Source: Clostridia bacterium
GTDB lineage: Bacteria > Bacillota > Clostridia > Christensenellales > UBA1242
Length of the DNA stretch: 6,585 nt
Assembly: GCA_017537405.1 (NCBI GenBank)
Contig: JAFYKU010000063.1
Coordinates: 1-6,585, forward strand
Reading direction: 5' to 3'
The notes beneath the pieces are model-generated. The model saw nothing but the letters and a program-made list of their open reading frames with translations. It ran no database searches and had not been told where the DNA came from. The position numbers and the translations under genes were made by a program. Below are positions 5,588 to 6,585 of this stretch, piece by piece (the first letter of the stretch is position 1; each line of letters starts with the position of its first letter).

Positions 5588-6072
5588 TTGTTTTTACGCG
5601 CCTCAATTTTTGAAAGGATTTTTTCCGCTTTCTTTTTAAACGGATTATTTAAATAGAAATCAAAATCATTCAAGACTTGATCAAGATTTGAATTATTTTC
5701 TTGATTCAATAATTGAAAAAAATCATTTTGCATGTTTTCATTATCAGACAAAATATAGTTTAATAAATTTGCTAATGATATTTCTGGGTTGTAATTTGTA
5801 TTATAGCGTTCAGCCGAAATTTTTGTAGCATATGCTTCAATTTGGCTTAATTTTTGTAATGCACTACTTTCAGTATTTAATTCATTATTTGCTATTTGAA
5901 TATTCTCAACTTCGTCATTATAATCTTCGAAAATCTCTAAAGTTTCCTTAGCGGTTTCTTCAACCACAGGAGTCGCTGGAGTTACCACATACGAATTTGG
6001 AAATGGAATAATTAATGACTCAAATTCTTGGTCAAATTCATCGATTAATTGATTTAAATAAGTGCTTGTCAT
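5584..6072 (-). CDS. Acidic hypothetical protein between lgt and thiI
   Basis: I do not recognise this 162-residue protein. Residues 1-144 hold 26 acidic and only 4 basic residues; 145-162 reverse this with 8 Lys/Arg and 2 Glu (FKKKAEKILSKIEARKNK). A short Pro/Val stretch at 23-37 (PFPNSYVVTPATPVV) separates an acidic N-terminal helix from a mostly helical remainder rich in Asn and Gln. There is no signal peptide or membrane segment, so it is probably cytosolic. The first 35 nt overlap the end of lgt in another frame, and its stop overlaps the thiI start by 4 nt, so it is firmly embedded in the operon and very likely translated. A GGGG run (6089-6086) lies 13 nt before the ATG. The operon position gives no clear role, because lipoprotein maturation and tRNA thiolation are unrelated. 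Confidence 0.8.
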   Translation of the reverse strand: MTSTYLNQLIDEFDQEFESLIIPFPNSYVVTPATPVVEETAKETLEIFEDYNDEVENIQIANNELNTESSALQKLSQIEAYATKISAERYNTNYNPEISLANLLNYILSDNENMQNDFFQLLNQENNSNLDQVLNDFDFYLNNPFKKKAEKILSKIEARKNK

Positions 6073-6585
6073 CTTGTGCTAATTTCCCCTTTTTATTCAA
6101 TATTAATAATATCACACCTATTATAATTAATGCAATACTTAAAACAAAAGAAACACGGTTAAAGACAAAATCAGCGGTTGTTCCTGGAAATAAAAGACTG
6201 TCGGTGCGTAATGGCTCAATGATAGAGCGCACTATACCATACCAAATTAAATAATACGATGTTGTTGTTCCGTGTGATTTACTCTTAAAAAAGCATCTTA
6301 AAAGAAACCAAAAACCTATAAAATTCAATACACTTTCATAGAAGAAAGTTGCTAAGTGATATTCACCCAATGCATCAATATAAACCGTCAAAGGAAAACA
6401 GTTCCAATCTGTTTTAATTCCAAAAGCTTCTTGGTTAAAGAAGTTTCCCCAACGCCCGATACTTTGACCTAAAATTAAAGCTGCAACCAACATATCTGTA
6501 ACTGCGAAGATGCTACATTTTTTAATGAGGCAATAAATCAAGATGCCAAACAATCCACCAATAATTGCTCCATAAATTGCTAAAC
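6038..6585 (-). CDS. lgt: Prolipoprotein diacylglyceryl transferase, 5' end outside window
   Basis: Lgt is an integral membrane enzyme that moves a diacylglyceryl group from phosphatidylglycerol to the lipobox cysteine of prolipoproteins, the first step of lipoprotein maturation. The last 181 codons are visible and the frame runs off the right edge, so roughly the N-terminal third is missing. The fragment starts at LAIYGAIIGG, the loop that in E. coli carries His103 and in many Gram-positives has Tyr, as here. It then shows the complete family signature GRWGNFFNQEAFG (visible residues 43-55, including the essential Arg), YHLATFFYES (usually YHPTFLYES), and RSIIEPLRTDSL near the C-terminal membrane helices. 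A final hydrophobic helix precedes a basic tail. An in-frame TTG at 6553 is internal, not the start. lgt is the first visible gene of the lgt-unknown-thiI operon; its promoter lies outside. Confidence 0.96.
   Translation of the reverse strand, partial: LAIYGAIIGGLFGILIYCLIKKCSIFAVTDMLVAALILGQSIGRWGNFFNQEAFGIKTDWNCFPLTVYIDALGEYHLATFFYESVLNFIGFWFLLRCFFKSKSHGTTTSYYLIWYGIVRSIIEPLRTDSLLFPGTTADFVFNRVSFVLSIALIIIGVILLILNKKGKLAQDDKHLFKSINR

Noticed and set aside
6015..6254. Plus-strand open frame of 79 codons
   Set aside because: Antisense to the lgt end and the start of the acidic protein gene.

Overview
This 6.6 kb window is AT-rich chromosomal DNA, most likely from a low-GC member of the Bacillota (Clostridia- or Bacilli-like, perhaps an uncultured gut lineage). 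The protein types support this: a Lgt of Gram-positive type, a ThiI without rhodanese domain, and a membrane-tethered ComEC-like hydrolase. TGA is used as a stop and TGG encodes Trp, so the code is standard and this is not a Mycoplasma-type genome. The lineage call is inference from protein flavour and composition.

Layout, left to right. (1) 1-1439, minus: a secreted subtilisin-family (S8) protease, cut by the window edge just after its catalytic Ser. It has a near-perfect sigma-A promoter at 1454-1482. (2) 1533-2711, minus: a membrane-anchored metallo-beta-lactamase-fold hydrolase related to the ComEC C-terminal domain, with its own extended -10 promoter. (3) 2791-3036, minus: a small, very basic Lys/Thr-rich protein of unknown function, closed by a clear intrinsic terminator. 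(4) 3037-3092: a short divergent region with a small palindrome. (5) 3093-3224, plus: a probable 43-residue protein with a hydrophobic C-terminal end. Its 3' end carries the promoter of the next gene. (6) 3233-4417, plus: glyA, serine hydroxymethyltransferase. (7) 4419-4446: a bidirectional terminator between convergent glyA and thiI. (8) 6585-4445, minus: a tightly packed operon of lgt (5' end outside the window), an acidic unknown protein and thiI, joined by 35-nt and 4-nt overlaps.

The genes do not form one pathway. glyA serves one-carbon and glycine metabolism, thiI serves tRNA thiolation and/or thiazole synthesis, lgt serves lipoprotein maturation, and the S8 and MBL proteins act at or outside the membrane. 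No gap without a gene exceeds 300 bases, and I saw no tRNA, rRNA, CRISPR array or insertion sequence.

The most interesting pattern is regulatory. Two unrelated genes (glyA and the MBL gene) have a perfect TATAAT ending exactly 7 nt before the ATG and no Shine-Dalgarno sequence. The S8 gene has a consensus promoter that predicts a leader of only about 8 nt. This suggests that first genes of transcripts here are leaderless or nearly so. The two downstream operon genes instead have G-rich stretches exactly 13 nt before their starts.
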